Shown: positions 34,944-48,175, counted from the stretch's first letter. The stretch is 64,000 nt of DNA from Larix kaempferi (GCA_027924585.1 BSBM01000372.1:12947501-13011500); one strand, 5' to 3'. Translations and numbers: made by a program. The notes: a model not told the origin generated them from the sequence alone.

Positions 34944-37250
34944 TGTTCTTCTAATAAAGAAAAGACAGGCAACCTATCAGAGATCAAGTCTAAAACAGGT
35001 GGAAATCCCAAAAGCCTCCAATCTGATTTCAATTAAACACATACATGGGTTTTTTCTAAAGAAAAACAAATCTTTTCATACAATGTCCTACAACAAACAC
35101 AGTTTATTAACTATATTTTTTAAATCATCGGTGTGCGGCAGAAGCAGACAGATCTTGCCTAGTGCCTTTAGGAGGTCTCCACAGTTTTATATAGATAAAA
35201 TAGTAAAACAATTACTGCCTCTAAAGTTTAGGATTAAACTTTGCAAGCAATTTGGATGCCCTTTATAAACGAAGAGTAGCTACAAGACTACAAGTTGCTT
35301 AAGATTTCAAGGATTGAACAACTTTAGAATGTGCATAGGCAAAATTGATGCATTACAGAGTTGAAGAACATCTTGAAAGACTTGTATAGGTCACTGTAGC
35401 CTAAGGAAGTTTAAATCAACTAGGAAATAAACAGCCTACTGCATTCATTGTTGTGTTCCACCATTAAACCACAATGCTGGTTCTCTCCCTTTAAACATTG
35501 CCCACACTCTTCATTTTCTTACTTCAACCACCTCCTAGCTGATGAATGGTTGCTCTGATTTACGTGAACCAACAGCCAGTGATGAAGCACCCATTCATTC
35601 ATATTTTCACATACCAAATTTTCTTCTCAATGATAATTTGCGGCTTAGTGTGAATAAAAATATTGCTATTTGTTGAATAGAATGCCTATGAAAAGGGAAC
35701 ATTCTAGAGACAAAAAATCGGTAATATATTGCTCAAGTCCTTTGCATTTTCATGAGCTATTATGCTTATGGCGTAGTTTGATGCATTTTCACTTCTTCCC
35801 TTTAATGGTTTCCCACCAATTTATTAATCACTTTTTTTCATCTTGTTTCCCGGGTCAAAGAGATACAATGAAATGCTAGACTAATATGCCTCTTGCAGGC
35901 ATTCTTCAATCGTACAAAAAGCAAGAAAACTAAGTTGAACTTCTTGCACGAAACAAGGAAAAATAACTCCGGTTTCTTGTAAATTCATAAGCCCTTATCA
36001 CAGACCTTGCAAGCAAGAATCATCACCAGTTGGATAACCACTTTATAGTCAGTCAGCTTCATATGAATAAGAAATTTGAACATAACGAGAACTTATCTTG
36101 TAGATGTCATTTGAGTATTGCATAAGAACAAAAGACCATTAACAGTTATATTATATTATATTATGTCATGTTTGCCCTGAACATCCTTTGAGGCCAACCT
36201 GGTTCATAGGACCTCGATTGGAATCAGATCAAATATCAAAATAATCAGAGACTCGATCAAGGATGTTGGAATTTTTAAGAGTTCTCATTTCTATATATAA
36301 ATTGAACAACTCAATGATAAAACATCCCAGTTCAATTTGTTTTTTGTAGGATAAAAGATCTTGGAGAGAACTATAATTTTCTAAGGACTTACAACTGTAG
36401 AAGACCTATGTTAAACAAAATGGTGTGAAACCCATGTAATAGAAAAACAGAGACACTTCTTGTCTAGTTCTGAACATTTATTGAAAAGGGAAATGCCATG
36501 TTTGGGAATTTTGCCACACACTTTGTTTGAAAATCTCATTCTGCATTGAATTTTTAATCATAGTTGTACTAGTAGGCATTGTTTGGTTGTTTCAATAGGC
36601 AGTATTACCATGACTGAAAGCATTAACTGAGATAAGTAAAGGAACTGATGAAATATAAGATCCAAAAATTTAGAAATCCTTTTATCTCAGGCCCTTTCAT
36701 CAGGCTACAGATATTGATCCCGAAATACTTCCATACAGATCTTTCACTAGCATCAACTGAAATAGTTCCCATCAATCTCTGGCACATAAAATGTCTATGG
36801 ATGGATAATGGATGCGATCGAAATCGCAAAAAGCATCAATCATCAAATCACCCCTACATGTCGAACTAAAAAAAATTAATTCCACATTTATTAGACCTCC
36901 ACACTCCCACCATGGGGAGGTCCACACTCTCACCATGGGGAGGTCTGCCATTCACTTGCCTCTATGTCATATTCAAGATGTACTTGCTTTTGAAAAAGAG
37001 GGGGCAAAAAGTGCATCAGAATTAACAAAAAGCATCCCCAGCATACTGAAAATTTTTGTAGAGACTTCAAAGTACTCCCGGGTCAAACAACTCTCGGCAC
37101 TTTTGCCGAGCCTAGTTAACCCAGTCCCAAGTCTGACTCATCAAACTCACCGACAGTGAGCAAAACCCACCTGTAACTCAGTATATTCGCTGCCAGGTGA
37201 GTCCAACAGGTGGGTGGATGGGAGAACTCGCCAGCATCAAATATAAATGC
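34944..37250. mobile_element. 2.3-kb insertion splitting the third 646-bp unit (type unknown)
   Basis: Repeat sequence stops at TTTTATGCTAG (about 34,943) and resumes after AATGCCAG (about 37,250). ATGCTAG and ATGCCAG could be a 7-bp target duplication with one mismatch. Inside, no transposase, RT or long frame is recognisable; the longest frames (89-115 codons, for example 36,812-37,159) are unidentified. A hairpin CTCGGCA/TGCCGAG lies near 37,093-37,110. The right 150 bp are more GC-rich. Confidence 0.45.
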
Positions 37251-37607
37251 CAGAAAGAATCGATATTCAAGTATATTAATCAAAACAGAATGATATCAGA
37301 GAATCGATATGCAAGTATATTAATCAAACAGAATGATATCAGAGAATCAGAAAAACCCTAGTTAACATGGATATTCCTCCTCAGTGCATCTATACCTGGA
37401 AGGATACCTGCTGATTATCCTTTGGATTAATCTCAGATTTCTGAGGTAAATCCTCTGGGTTCTGACTTTGTACAAACGTATACCAACTCCATAATCGAAC
37501 AACCTGCATAATCATCAAAGCTATAAGAATTTGATATCTCTCCCTACATAACAAACCCAGGTTAAAATGTGCTGTTAACAAGCAGAATTGAAAAGAAATT
37601 TACTTAC

Positions 37608-37763
37608 CAATCTCCATCAAAATCAAAAGATCCAGGCCTCCTCTTAACAGGAACAAATCCTAAGACACTCTCTTAGAAATCAATGTATTCCTTAACAGAT
37701 TTGCAAACAAAAGAAACATGGTCCAGGGAATTAGAGACAAGGCAGCCGTCTGTATTTCACCAT
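37608..37763 (-). pseudogene. Glyoxalase-like first exon, copy 3 (stop codon and indels)
   Basis: The ATG is at 37,763-37,761 and the donor matches copies 1 and 2. It carries the same TAA at the DFYES Tyr (37,675-37,673) as copy 2 and extra bases in two places, so it is 7 bp longer. The shared stop shows that copies 2 and 3 come from one dead copy. It lies in the resumed third unit, which continues to about 37,970. Confidence 0.75.
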
Positions 37764-37979
37764 CTTTACCAAAACTTAAATGGAATTCTTCAAAAAATAA
37801 CAAAATAAGAGCTATAGCTCAGAGCAGGATACACAAATAATCATGAAACAAATATATACAAATAATCATGAAACAAATATATGCAAAGAAGAATAAGATA
37901 CCCGAGTTCTGTTTCTTTTGCGGTTCTTATTTTAAGCTCTGCTTCCCATTTATTATGCCAGAAAAAAAGCACCAGAGTT

Positions 37980-39937
37980 CTGTTTCTTTTGCTGGTCTTT
38001 AAACCTTCTCGCTATCGCTACGCCGTATGCTTAAAATAGTAATCATGAGACCGTTGTGGTTTTAAATATATTTAATATTGATTTGCATGGGAAGATCAAT
38101 TAAGGATGAGATTTGGAATGTTTAATGTGTAGGGTGATGCGTCTGACTTCTCTTTCCAAAGTTATCTTCTTATGAGTTCTTTTTTTTTCACAGAATCTTC
38201 TTATGAGTTCTTATGAGGTAAGAAAGATGGGTTTATTCTTGTTTATGTTTTATGGTAAAAAGGTTTATGTTTCATGGTGTAGGGAAGATAGGCTTTATTC
38301 ATGTTTATTTTGCGGGTTTATTGTTGTTTATTTTTTCCAAACTTTTTTATGGTTTATGTTTAATGATAAAAAGGTTTATGTTTCATGGTGTAGGGAAGAT
38401 AAGTTTTATTCATGTTTATTTTGTAAATTTTTAGTTATTTTAATTTTCTTTGTTACTTTTTTATGTCTTCCACATGGGATATATATGTTTCGTTGATTCC
38501 TTATTATTTTACTTTGAAGTTTATAATTTTTTTTTTTTATAGTTGTTATATATTTGAAAATATATTTTATTTAATGGAATTTTTAAAAATACAATTTTTT
38601 AAATTTTTATTGGTTGTAGGTAGGTGATGTAGTCCTTAATTTTCCCTTCCTGGGTGGGGGCAGCGGGCTGACGTCACCACCTGCAGCCTTAATTTAATCA
38701 GAATTGAACTAGTTTTTATAACCATGCAACTCCACACACAATTTTTTATGCAAAGATTTTTCATTTTATACCTAGTACTCTCCTAGTCTTATTATTCCCT
38801 ACACACTCGTAGTTTCATTGTTTATGGTGATTTATCCTATGCACCGACAGACAGTCTGACGGCACACCTTAATTAAATTTCACTGATCCAAGGGAATGCA
38901 GAGCTTGGTGCAGACCTCCTCTATTGTAGTCGATGCACTACATACAGGCAGCATGGCAAGCAGCCCGGCTCCTATGTTGCGCGACTGTAGCATTAAGGCA
39001 ATGAATTGTGCTACGAGAGGCACCAGATCTTTTGGCCTCGATCGATTTCTTCACCAGCAGTTCACCCTTTTGTAAGACTGAAGTCCACTCGGACGTTGCA
39101 ATAAAATCAATGCTGAAGATTCGAAGTGCATGGTTAATGTCAAGACTCAAGCTTATAAGTTCATTGCAGTTCGATTTCAGGTTGTTTTTCCTTTTCTTTG
39201 TATTATTCTTATCAGCATCATTATTCAACATATCACAAAACATATTAAAGTTTTGGTTGTGAATTTCCGTAGGTGAACACTAGTGAAGTTGACCCTACTA
39301 ATGCTCGCGTCCTTGATTGTGAAAGTTCTCCCGCAAGTTAAATGTCCTGCATATAAATCCTGAGAGGGTTTGAAAGATGACAATGGCCCAAGGTTTATTT
39401 ATACAATTAAATTCATTTATTTCATGGAACAAGCATTTTGGGTTTTGTTTTGAGGTTATTTCATGGAACAAGAATTTCCATGTGCCATATGTGCACATGC
39501 TCTAAACCACCAAGATGTTTTCATGCATGTGGCTCGCTCATTGAGGAAGCAATCCATGCAGCTAAACCTCCCCTCAATCCGTGCAATTGAACCTCGATCA
39601 TCAGTGAAAGGAAATGTTAGTTATAGAGGAAGCACTTTTTAACCCCATCATCTAATTAGCATTGAGTTCAACAATTGTCGTCATTCTAATTCTTAAATCA
39701 ATATTATCTCGATGCTCTAATCATCAACATAGCACCGGCCATGTGAAGGATTGTATAACGCATGAAGTTCCATGTTCAAAGGCATTTGGGTTTGTAATGG
39801 GTATGGGGTGATTTAATTAAGGAAAATCTTAAATTTAATGTGTTTCCATGCCACATAGTTAATCTTTTGAAATGGATTTAAAGTACTGCTTTGGGGGATA
39901 CATGGAGTACCCTCTCCATTTAAATTTTTTAGTTATC
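37980..39937. other. No recognisable gene; AT-rich with small repeats
   Basis: A 111-bp imperfect tandem duplication starts at 38,257 and 38,368 (AAAAAGGTTTATGTTTCATG). A TGACGTCA palindrome (bZIP/TGA-type core) lies at 38,669-38,676. Frames of 84 and 101 codons overlap on opposite strands at 38,938-39,262; neither is recognised. A block at 39,111-39,152 recurs at about 43,197-43,240. Confidence 0.5.
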
Positions 39938-40324
39938 TCAAGAGGTGAACATTGTATATAATGTTCGTGAGCAACCACTCGGTAAAAAAAAATGTTCGTG
40001 AGCAACCACACGCAACGAGGGGAAGATAAGAACGATGGAAGCCCCGAACTCCAACATCATAACGAGCTCATCGAGACACTGGATTGACTCAACGTATCTT
40101 GGGGAGAAAATGGTCACAAGGATGGAGGCGGTTTGAATCGCGCCTTCTATCTCGGGAGACAACTTTTCCAGGAAGGTTCTCAATCCAGATGACAAAAGGT
40201 AACGGCTAAGAAAACTAACGAAGGTTTTCTTAACATAGGGACCGCCGCAGTGAATGAACACATTGTAACTGTAATAGGAATTGGTGCTGGAATATGCAAA
40301 GGTGGAGGCGGAGGACGAAGCCAT
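39938..40324 (-). pseudogene. Truncated TIR domain of a TIR-NBS-LRR resistance gene
   Basis: Intact relatives are intracellular immune receptors whose TIR domain cleaves NAD+. The likely start is ATG at 40,324-40,322 (MASSSAS...). The order matches plant TIR: YNVFIHCGGPYVKKTFVSFL (strand A/helix A), GLRTFLEK, PEIEGAIQTASILVTIFSPR, YVESIQCLDELVMMLE, GASIVLIF. The CLDEL segment keeps the Glu at the catalytic position. The usual HRGPDV is CGGPYV, and about eight residues are missing between TFLEK and PEIEG. The frame leaves the family after VLIF, and no NBS or LRR follows downstream, so this is a dead fragment. An upstream in-frame start at 40,378 is possible but adds nothing TIR-like. Confidence 0.85.
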
Positions 40325-40379
40325 TAATGACTGGATACAGTGGAGATTTAAAAAAAATGAAGACAAACGGTGGCACAAA

Positions 40380-42283
40380 TGAGTAGAGAGGCATTTATGT
40401 CTCTCGTGTTATGTTAGGAAACACCTGAAACCCAAGTGACAAAGCATATATTGATGCCTTTAACGCGCCTTTCACATTCTAGCGAGTTCCAACCAATTCG
40501 ACGTGTATCATTCATGCAGACTCTGTAATTAATGGGACGTATTATACAAAAGGCCTAATATTCTACGTTTTCAATTTTTATTTATTTATTTTGGTTGGAA
40601 ATTTGTAAAAAATTTAAAATCACATATATTAGTTATAAAAAATGCTTAATCTAAATGTATCAATCTATTTTATAAATTTAAAAACATAATTTTAACACTT
40701 CTAAATTTAAATTTTATAAAAAAAATTACTAGGAAAATTGAGTATTCATTACAAAATAAAATAAAATAAAAAACAACTTCTTTGGTTTGCCACTTACAAA
40801 AGCCTCTCCAATTCTTTTTTTCTGAGAGCCGCCCTGCTTTTAATGTTATATATGTGTGAGCACCACATAGTCATACTTGCCTGGTCAAGTAACCGATGAC
40901 TCCGGCTAGGCCAACATGTTGGAAGTTGTCATAGACAAAAACGTAATAGGAATTCTTTTTAACAGGTATTATGAAATTTCACATTTTCAAATATTTTAAT
41001 TCTCTTATCATATTTTCACATATTTGAATTTTTATATTTTATTCATAAACTGGTCTGGCATGATTACCGTGGAAATTACATACAAGTTTTAGGTCAAAAT
41101 CTATACATATTGAATCTTAAATTACTATTTTAAAGATGTTACATATTTATGATTAAGAAAAAACTTTGCACACATTTCATCGTCTCTCCTATTTGACAGT
41201 GGATGCCCCTTGTGAAGACCATCTGATCCAGAGTAACACATATTTGTTGGTGGATACGCATACTAGATTTATTTAGATGTCAATCAGCAACGGTCCACCC
41301 CTGTTCCCATTAATGCCATCCTTACAATGCAGTCTCGTGGACGTCGTTTCGTGTGCCTTTGTCTCATAGCAATGGTGATTTTTTTTCTTAAGATAAAGTG
41401 ATTTTCAATTCGAATGTTTTTATTTATTTTGAATGTTTTTAAATAATTTATTAAAATTACCAACCATATTATATATATATATAATGTGTTCTCTATATAT
41501 TGTGAATAGTGATAATTAACTCAAATATAATCTTACATCTTAAAAAATATTTTTCTATTTGATGTGTTCTTTTTATATTTATTGTGATGGTTAATTTCAA
41601 TAATTATAATAGTTATAGATTATATTTTATAGCTCTTTTTATTTTAAATTTTTTCTCTTCTCTTATTTTTATTTAATAAATATTGAATAAAAATTCACAT
41701 TTTAAAAATAAAATCATAAACAAAGAGAACTTTAAGCACAATATATTGGGAATATAAAACTCCAAGGTATAAAGTAGATTATTCAAAATTTGTAAGAAAT
41801 CATATTAAAATTTAAAACTAATTTTTCTACCTAGTTTTACTTTTTATTATGTCCCTTAACCTATAGTAATGGGGTTGAAATAATGGGTTGATTTCTTGTA
41901 CTAAATTTTTTTATTAAGTGACTATATTGATTTTTATGTTTTTTCTACTTTTCATTGATATCGAATGATTTGATAAATTGATGGGTAGTTAAGGGTTGAA
42001 CACACTTACACTCTATGTGGCTATACATGGTAAATATTTTGAACGTCTTAATTATATATATATATATATATATTCTTTTGGTTCTAAATATATAAATAAT
42101 AATTATCTATCAAACTTGTTTTATATTTATATACTTTTTATAAACTTTGATGAGGGCAATGGCTTGGATTGTTAGAGTTTTGGATTTGTTTTTATTTATA
42201 TGAGGATATTTTAAAGATGTAACTGCAATTATTATAGTTACTTTTAAAGATGTAACGCAATAGTGAATCAAGATTTTAAAGAA
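40380..42283. other. No gene; AT-rich intergenic DNA
   Basis: No recognisable frame. TA microsatellites lie near 41,472-41,483 and 42,053-42,072. The interval upstream of the TIR fragment shows no evident promoter. Confidence 0.6.
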
Positions 42284-42600
42284 ACCAGTATAGATCCATC
42301 TTAAACTCGTATCTATCAAGCACCGAGAGGGATCCAATTTCTTGAGGTGTATTTCTTTTTCTAAATTTAAACTCAAGAAATTTGATCTTTCTTGATTGAT
42401 AAATCCAGGTTTAAGTTTTAAGTTTTTATTTTATAAATGAACATCTATTTTTTAATTACTTTTCATAATATTTTATTTTATGAACCAACATGGATTTTTT
42501 TTATAAATATCTTCCATAATTTTTTATTTTATGAGCCGACATGAATTTTTTTAACTATTTTGTTACTAACGTTATAACGTTATATCACGTTAGAGGATCT
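42284..42600 (+). repeat. AT-rich dispersed repeat, copy 1
   Basis: The block from GTATAGATCCATC through GATCCAATTTCTTGAGGTGT, the following runs TTTTATTTTATGARC...GACATG, and an AACGTTA terminus recur in inverted orientation at about 56,675-56,905. The type of element is unknown. Confidence 0.55.
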
Positions 42601-45600
42601 CTCCCATACTGGGTTGTAGAGCACATCGTTTCACTCGATGTAACAAGCTTTTAGCAAAATTTGATATCTAGGTAGTTCATTTATGTAATTATTTAGCATC
42701 GGCAAGATTACTAGCAAAGGTTTTCAGAGGGATATAGTGCATCCACATAGATGCCTAAAGTTCAGCCCACAGAGATTTTGTAGAAGAATAGCCATGTTAT
42801 GGACTTTGTATCTCATTTTTTTTTTAATATCAAATATTCGTTACAGTTAATATATATATATATATACTTCACCATCTATCTAGGTTAAAAGACATCGATT
42901 TACTTACTGGTACCCTCCTAGGATTCTTCCTTCAAGTTCCAGCTATCTTAGAATCCTTACTTCTCTAGGAAGATTTTGTTATTTTGGGTCGAGACTAAAA
43001 TATACGGTATTTTGAATTTCTCAATCCTCGGTATTAGGCTAGAGTTATTTTGCTTTATGAACTTTCATACCCTACGACCATTATTCTTGTGGCTTGTGAA
43101 TTTATATGTTCCACATCTTTAACTTATCCTTCTATACAAGATAATTGAGCAGTTTCATTGAGGTTTCACCTATTTATCTTGCATTCACTATAGCTACGAC
43201 GATTCAAGTACATGGTGAATGTCAAGACTCAAGCTCGCTAGACAAAACCAACAAAACCAGGGTTGAAGATTCAAGTACATGGTGAAGTTGAGATAATTAT
43301 TTTTTCTTTTGAATTCAATTTAATTTACATTTTAGTTATGCAATCTCACAAGCCAAGCGCCACAAGTGGATAGCCTTACGTTTCAAACCCTTGCTAATTT
43401 TGCATTGTGATGGCGCAAGATGGGAACTTACTAGTGATTTCGCAAGAGCGGGAGCCATCCTAAGAAGAGCGGGAAGAGAAAAGTAGAACAAACTCTTAAA
43501 TAATATGCATTTCTGACAGCATGAAATTCATGAAGAACAACCCCAATCCAAGGAGCTTATGCTATAATATTTCTTCTGTTCCAATCTTGTTATGTACATC
43601 TTTTTGCTTGTGATTTCCTAACTGCTTGCTCAATTGTTCTTTTGCGGGAACTATTTTCGATTGTTAGGTAGCAACTGTGATGTCAATATATTTTTGCACT
43701 GTGGGTTTCAACATTGATATGGTGCTTTCCATTTTCTTTGCTTCAGTATTTTATTTTTAGAGAGGAGAGCACAATGGGTTTCAAAACCAGTTCTTAGAGA
43801 TCTTCGCGCATTTTGAACCCTACTGTTTTGCAGGCTCGGGCTAGTGGGCACTGGCAATTGAGCTCTGAATGGAAATTACATTAACTTCAAAAATCTCCAA
43901 ACCGGATGTCTTCAACTCAACTGTTAAGAAGCTATTCAACAAATTCTCAATTGAAGCAACCTCTAGATCTAAATTATATGCTTATGGACCTAATATAGAC
44001 TCATTTTCTACTTTAGCATCTTTTGGTGGAATGCTAGGAGCTAGATTATAGGTATTCAAATAAAATCAACCTAATTTTAGTTGTTGTTGGTGGCATGCTT
44101 CTAGTGTAGTTGCATGTTTCTGCAATGGTGGGTTTAACACTGGTCGTTGGGAATATTGAGTGGTGCTCAATGCTAAATCCTCTCAACTAGCTTGACTTCG
44201 AATTCGTCCATTTTGATAAATCACTTTGATCACTTAGAGCTCAGCATTGCTAGTGTATCTATTAACATACTCTGTCAAATTCCAACTAAATGCAAGATGA
44301 GTGGTCATCCAAATGTTTCACTGGGTGTCGATAAATAGAGTTATCTGTCAATTCATGGAGTTTTACCATAATTAATACGCTCAATGATCTACAACAATTG
44401 GCATCTTGCTAGATTTACAATTAAATGTATAACATCTATCATTATAATGACAAAACATAAAATTGCTCGTATGAGATAATGCAATGCATAAATACGTGTT
44501 TTTCATCATTTTTCTTCACTCCAACCTAGTACTAGAAAATCATAGATACAATAAGATAAAGGAAGTGGGCTTTAAATCATGTCGACCAACATGACAGAGT
44601 TCACCTCTGATTCACTCCAACCCAGTGTCGGAATATTATAAATACAATAGGATTAATGAAGCCAACAAGGCTACTATAACGTTCTGAGACTTCAAACCAC
44701 CATCAACAAGTCTATAAGGAACCTGTTACATGAGTATGATGCCCAATATTGTGCTCATGGAATTCATGTCTTATGCAAAAAGGATACTCAGTTGAGGTTG
44801 TCATCAGCGAGTGTGCTTTTCATATATCTTGAATTATGCATTCACTCTGCAAGCATTGAGGAGTGTTGCAATATGTAACAATAATGATTGAAATAGCTAT
44901 GAAATTATTGAACGGTTTCATCAAATTTCCCAAACAATCTTTGGCAATGGAGCAACTGACCATGTGAAATGGCGTCGAATGATATCAACATTTTAATCTA
45001 CAGGTCAAGGATTGCGTCGTGATGTTTATGGTTCCCATTCCTGTGAATTCTTTTCTGGTAATAAATTCGTATGATCTTTCATAATTAGTGATGAAGTGTG
45101 AAGTTATGGCTTGGCCAGTCATCGAAGAAGCTATGTATGTAAATTCATGGTGCATGTCGAATGTATTTCAAGAAAATTGTCTTATTATATAATAATTGGT
45201 ATTTCCATTATATCAATTACATTAAGCTAAAAGATATAGTTGGATGCATTCATTTCCAAGTGAAAATTTGAATAATGCCGAAAGATTCTTTATTTCTCAA
45301 AGGAATGGCTTAATCGTCATAAAATTCGATTAATGTAAGGATAGATTCTTTAACTCACAATGGAATGAATTTATTATGTTTGGAATGAATTTATTATATT
45401 TGTTTTCTCATTTAGTAGTGAACCTAATTTAAATAATGTAAGGAAAGACTTTTTCATTTTCAGCGACATGAATTAATTGCTGTTATTTAGCTATTCTTGA
45501 TGCTATGGATAGTTTACTCACAACACGTTCTGGTACAAGCATATATATACATTGAATCAATCCAAGAACATGTACATGCATTTATATACAACAAACACAT

Positions 45601-46990
45601 TTATATACATGGATTTAATTTTATGAATCCTTGTTGATTTTTGTTGATCAAAATATGATTTTGTATAATTTATAAGTGTTTTTTTCATAAGACAACCACA
45701 TGCTTTGCCCTAATTTTCATGATAAAAACTAATTGTGACATTAGGTCTTTGCACATTTTTACATGTGACTTTGTTTTATAGGTTACAAACATTTTTAATA
45801 TATTTTAGATCTTCATTTTTAATATTTTTAATATCTTTTACATCTTTGCATGAGTTACTTTTGATAGATAATATACATATTAATCATTATCTTTAAATCC
45901 TTATTGGGAAGTTTACTCATAAATTTTTTATCTAGGTCTATATAAGGAATGAATATTGGGTATTCGGCTTTGTAACAAATGGATACAGATTGTGATTTTT
46001 ATTTTCGTCCTCTCTTAATAGAATTGATTTATTTTTCATGGCACAGTAAAATCTACGTTATTACACGAAGTACCCTTCTAGGGTTTTCCTTGTGTTTATA
46101 TTTAATATGAGTTTATTTGCAATCTCGGGTTTTCCTTTTGCTTATAATTAATATGAGTTTATTTGCAATCTCGACATCATATGATAGTTCTACACGGGGT
46201 TATATAAGGTCATATTCAATGAATAAAGAAATAGTATGTTTATGCGGACTCCAAGTATTTGAACTCGTTCTATTGTGTACTTGAAATTTATATTCTTTAA
46301 TATTGACATATATATTAGTAATATTCATTTCATTTTTTGATAAAAAAATTTATACATACAATAATAATAGACACCAGTTTACAATAATATTTCTCAATAA
46401 AAATTAAATATATCACATTTTGATTTTTAATTTTTCTTATTTCCTTAAGTTATGAAAGATATTTTCTTAATTCTCAGAATATAATCTATTTTAATAAATA
46501 TATACTTTACACAAACCAATTTTCTTAAAGCTCTAAACTCTCTATTTTAGATGTTTAATCTTTTTATATTTATTTGTATATTTTCTTATTTTAATAATAA
46601 AAATATCAAAATAACTTTCTAGATTACAGTCAAATGACATATCATTAAGAAATTATTCCAGACTTCCTTCAACAATTGTTTTCATTGTAAAAAAATCCTC
46701 CTCGTAGCTAGCTAAAAAGCTAGGTGGTAATGTCGGGCACATTGCCACCACGTGGCTCTTGTTATAAACTTTTAGTTATTATAATTTTTATTAATATATT
46801 GTTTATTCTCTCATTTTCATTGTACATATCCATTTAAGTAAAGGTTTCAAGCTTATCTATTTTCTTCTCCCTTTTCACTCTAACATTTAAGTCTCCTTAT
46901 AATCATAAAACCACAAACATGAGACTTGAGTTATTAAAAATTATAAGTTAGAGAAGATAGAAAAGAATAACATATTTTTTCACTATGTAA
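42601..46990. other. No recognisable gene; AT-rich intergenic DNA
   Basis: A 60-codon frame at 43,869-44,051 and other short frames are unidentified. A 46-bp tandem duplication lies at 46,081-46,126 and 46,127-46,172. A hairpin with 11-bp arms (GGTGGTAATGT/ACATTGCCACC, one mismatch) lies at 46,723-46,749 and runs into a CCACGTGG G-box. Confidence 0.5.
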
Positions 46991-47006
46991 GATATGTTTC
47001 TAATAG
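46991..47006. repeat. Target-site duplication of LINE copy 1, left
   Basis: GATATGTTTCTAATAG matches GATATGTTTGCAATAG at 48,673-48,688, with two mismatches in 16. Confidence 0.85.
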
Positions 47007-47009
47007 TCC

Positions 47010-47402
47010 ATGTTGGCAGGTGCGGGAGGGGTCATTTTCGACTCTGGTGGAAACAGACAAGTAGAGTTTGCATGGGGCCTTGGGAAAGCCACAAACAATA
47101 GCGCGGAGTGGCTAGCTTTGCTCAATGGACTGGAATTAGATGCCAGCCTAGGATTGAAGGAAAAAGTAATTTTCGCAGATTCCCTCCTTATAATCAGGGA
47201 GGCCAGGAAGCTAACCCTGAGTTACGACCAACCAATTTCTAAGTACCATCACATTTTCAAAAATATTCTCTCCGATTTTACCGCCATCAAGCTCCTCCAT
47301 ATCCTCTGAGCAAACAATCAGGAAGCTGATTCCATGGCTAACAAAGGGGTTCTCATAGACTATGGGTTTATTGCCCTTAATGACAAAGATATGGAAAAAT
47401 GT
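47010..47402 (+). pseudogene. LINE RNase H domain, copy 1
   Basis: RNase H domains at the C-terminus of plant L1-type LINE ORF2 remove RNA from RNA-DNA hybrids. Visible motifs are AGAGGVIFDSGGN (first strands), TNNSAEWLALLNGLEL (second catalytic acid, E), FADSLLIIREA (third, D) and NNQEADSMANKG (fourth, D). The segment with the first catalytic Asp is missing because the insertion starts after it. A TGA (47,307-47,309) replaces the Arg codon that copy 2 has in MRTNNQEAD, a typical CGA-to-TGA change. The domain is therefore inactive. Confidence 0.85.
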
Positions 47403-48175
47403 TGGATTCCCTAAGCTCCTCTTTAATTCCCCTAATCCACCACCTTTACTACATGAACCACACCCCCTATCCCTACAACCTAGGCATTAATTCCCACTCT
47501 TCACATGGCGCCTCACTCCAGCCACCTTTCAACTGCCCTGACCTCGAATTAATGGTGCCTCGGAATATGCCCTGTCCTCCCTAGGTTGGCATGCTCTACT
47601 TATCCCTACCCCCCTCGTATTGCTTCGGCTATTCTCACAACATTATGTCGACCTCCGTCTGGTTATCCCTGCTCTGGTTTTGGGCTTCATGTGTAATGGG
47701 TGACTCTCCCTCTGCGTTTAACTTAGCATCCTCCGTGGGTGCTATTGCTAAATCTGGGCATCTCCCGTCTCATTGCCTGCTCTGCCATACCTCTTTGCCT
47801 TCTTCGCCCTCGTCTCCCTCCACCTTACAGAACCTTGGCCCTTTATCCTTGGACTTCTCAAGGAAAGCTCTTATGACCCACACCGTCAACCTTGCCATTG
47901 TCGAAGACAATATCAGGATGGTAGACATTGAGGAGCAACTCCAACACATTAGGGGCGAGAATGCAGAGCTGAAGCAAGCTCTGGGAAGGGTTTACACTCT
48001 GCTCTCTGCTACTATCACAGAAGTTAGAAATGGGAATACCTTGATGAATGGAAGAATTGGCACCATCTCTGAAACTCTGGACTACGCAGTTCTCAACATT
48101 TCGAACATTGATTCCAAAACTAATGACAATAATAGGAATATCATTGACGTGGAAGGGAAATTTGATAAGCTTTGA
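47399..48175 (+). pseudogene. Extension after RNase H with a coiled coil, copy 1
   Basis: One frame runs from 47,399 to 48,175 with a single stop (47,582-47,584), shifted relative to the RNase H frame. The first 150 codons are rich in Ser, Pro and Leu and unidentified. The last 90 (from about VEDNIRMVDIEEQLQHIRGE) show heptads of a coiled coil. The matching part of copy 2 has LDAQV...LRSENYEIK at the same place. I know no named domain for it. A role in particle or RNA association is possible but unproven. Confidence 0.5.

Noticed and set aside
38938-39262. Overlapping frames of 101 (minus) and 84 (plus) codons as genes
   Set aside because: No recognisable domain and no exon signals; opposite-strand overlap suggests at most one is real, and nothing supports either.
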